From positions 1 to 8,357 of the forward strand of contig CAAERF010000327.1 of assembly GCA_900758315.1 (NCBI GenBank): a stretch of DNA of 8,357 bases. The letters are read 5' to 3'. Source of the DNA: an uncultured Oscillospiraceae bacterium. Its GTDB lineage: Bacteria > Bacillota > Clostridia > Oscillospirales > Oscillospiraceae. Under the pieces are notes generated by a model. It saw only the letters and a program-made list of their open reading frames with translations, did not search any database and was not told the DNA's origin. Positions 7,276 to 8,357 of the stretch are shown one piece after another (positions within the stretch are counted from its first letter, which is position 1; every line of letters starts with the position of its first letter). Both the position numbers and the translations under genes were made by a program.

Positions 7276-8334
7276 TCAGATTTCTTCGCCACTCCATACG
7301 GACCCGCTTCTATCCAAACGGACACTCTTTCTGAATTCCGTTGGAGAGCTGCCATACGTTTCTTTGAAGGCAGAAGTGAATTTATTCGGATTTTCATATC
7401 CGATTTTACTTGCAATCTCCGTTACTGACGACTCGGTTTCCAGCAACAATTTTTTGGCGACTTGAAGCCGATAGGTACGAAGATAAGAATAGACAGAGGT
7501 TCCATAGACGCCTCGAAAGCACTTTTTCAATGCTGTTGTAGAAATCTCGAATTTCTGGGAAAGCTGTTCAATCGTATGATGTGCTGTCAAGTCCTCCGTA
7601 ATATAGGACGCTACTGCTTTAATCAATGCGACCTGATTTTGATTGAAATAATCCGTCTGTAAAACTTCTTCTGCCGTATTGAGATCACTTAAGAACAGAA
7701 GCAGTTCCAGCATTTTGACTTTCATGTATCCTGGTTTTCTTTTTTCCCGGACATGATAGAGTTCCGAAAAAATATGTTCAATAGACGGATTGGCCCGCAT
7801 GATGCAGCAACGGTTTCCTTCGCAAATATATTTTTGTATGTAGTGCAAATCAATATTCAATAGCTCCATGATTTGCCGTACTTCCGGCAGCAATTCATCC
7901 AGATTGATGACGATAGAAATACCGTGATAGTGGTTCAGCGGAAAACACGAATTTGACTTTTTCTTCATCATGGAGCTGATCGACAAATCGCCTTCCGCCA
8001 TATAGCAGCAACTATTTTCACCAAAGCTACACTCAAAACGTCCTATCAGACAATGGTTAATCTCTATCATGTTTTTAGCTGTGGCTTGATTTTGATTGCA
8101 ATATCCCATGTGCATATCGTTATAGTAAAGCTCAATACCAGAAAAAACCTGATAGACTGTAATGCGTCCATGCCCTGTTTCATTTGACAGCCGAAAAATT
8201 TTACAGTCCTGCCGTAGTTCATCTTCTTCGAGAGAGCCGTATAACTTTGTCCCTTCAAATTCGTCTGGCAATTCAGACCGCAATAATACTTCAATCGTAC
8301 CAGAGAGTGCTTGTTTTTCATAGGTCAGCACCAC
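7276..8334 (-). CDS. AraC-family transcriptional regulator, YbtA/PchR-like
   Basis: Probable ligand-responsive transcription activator of the downstream transporter genes. The C-terminal part (about residues 254-338) is a classic AraC/XylS double helix-turn-helix: a first helix pair around TIEQLSQKFEIS, then SVTEIASKIGYENPNKFTSAF, ending in the usual SPTEFRK. The N-terminal 230 residues are the sensor part. They include EINHCLIGRFEC (91-102) and are rich in cysteine (C79, C95, C102, C109, C110, C130, C171, C176, C177). There is no ATG start in frame: GTG at 8334 or GTG at 8331 follows AAAGGAGG, and the spacing (about 5 or 8 nt) slightly favours 8331. The frame stays open upstream to the window edge. 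A tail of about 15 residues after the normal domain end is encoded by a repeated operator-like block. AraC-type regulation of siderophore uptake by YbtA and PchR is known; the same role here is inferred from context. Confidence 0.9.
   Translation of the reverse strand: MVLTYEKQALSGTIEVLLRSELPDEFEGTKLYGSLEEDELRQDCKIFRLSNETGHGRITVYQVFSGIELYYNDMHMGYCNQNQATAKNMIEINHCLIGRFECSFGENSCCYMAEGDLSISSMMKKKSNSCFPLNHYHGISIVINLDELLPEVRQIMELLNIDLHYIQKYICEGNRCCIMRANPSIEHIFSELYHVREKRKPGYMKVKMLELLLFLSDLNTAEEVLQTDYFNQNQVALIKAVASYITEDLTAHHTIEQLSQKFEISTTALKKCFRGVYGTSVYSYLRTYRLQVAKKLLLETESSVTEIASKIGYENPNKFTSAFKETYGSSPTEFRKSVRLDRSGSVWSGEEI
7288..7325 (-). promoter_or_regulatory. Candidate AraC operator, copy A
   Basis: On the plus strand the direct repeats TCCATACGGAC (7293-7303) and TCCAAACGGAC (7313-7323) differ at one base and repeat with a 20 bp period, about two helical turns, as is typical of AraC-family sites. 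The whole block, from GCCACTCC to CGGACAC, recurs at 4349-4385. It lies inside the last codons of the AraC gene, about 130 bp upstream of the ECF S-component start. Binding by the AraC protein encoded here is inferred. Confidence 0.6.
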
Positions 8335-8357
8335 CCATTCCTCCTTTCGGTTCGTTA

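Overview
The window is a compact, entirely minus-strand gene cluster. It most likely comes from a Gram-positive Firmicute of the Clostridia type (Lachnospiraceae or Oscillospiraceae-like). The reasons are strong AGGAGG-type ribosome binding sites, tightly packed genes with overlapping stop and start codons, an MptD/Trep_Strep-type ECF membrane protein, and moderate GC content. Species and replicon cannot be determined. No transposase, integrase, tRNA, rRNA or CRISPR array is visible.

Layout in transcription order (high to low coordinates): an AraC-family regulator (7276-8334); an ECF transporter module of substrate-binding membrane protein (S, 6553-7158), transmembrane coupling protein (T, 5872-6549) and a fused double ATPase (A-A', 4391-5872); two ABC half-transporters, each with a membrane domain fused to an ATPase (2460-4268 and 719-2467); and a small DtxR/MntR-type metal-dependent repressor (232-702). 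Bases 1-231 hold a plus-strand terminator-like hairpin and a possible decayed coding remnant, and may mark the edge of the cluster.

The gene set matches the transport and regulation half of Gram-positive metallophore (siderophore-like) loci. These pair an ECF-like module with a YbtP/YbtQ- or IrtA/IrtB-like ABC heterodimer, an AraC activator of the YbtA/PchR kind and a DtxR-type repressor. From memory, the equibactin locus of Streptococcus equi is organised similarly. No non-ribosomal peptide synthetase or other biosynthetic gene lies in the window, so uptake of a metallophore made elsewhere or by other organisms is one inference. The substrate is not shown by the sequence.

The most interesting non-coding signal is a pair of shared control regions, one before the ECF module and one before the ABC pair. 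Each has (i) a block of about 37 bp containing two 11-base direct repeats, consistent with an AraC-type operator, and (ii) a downstream GTTA-N8-TAAC inverted element ending 28-30 nt before the start codon. The repeated architecture suggests two transcription units, S-T-A and ABC1-ABC2-repressor, under the same activator and possibly the same repressor.
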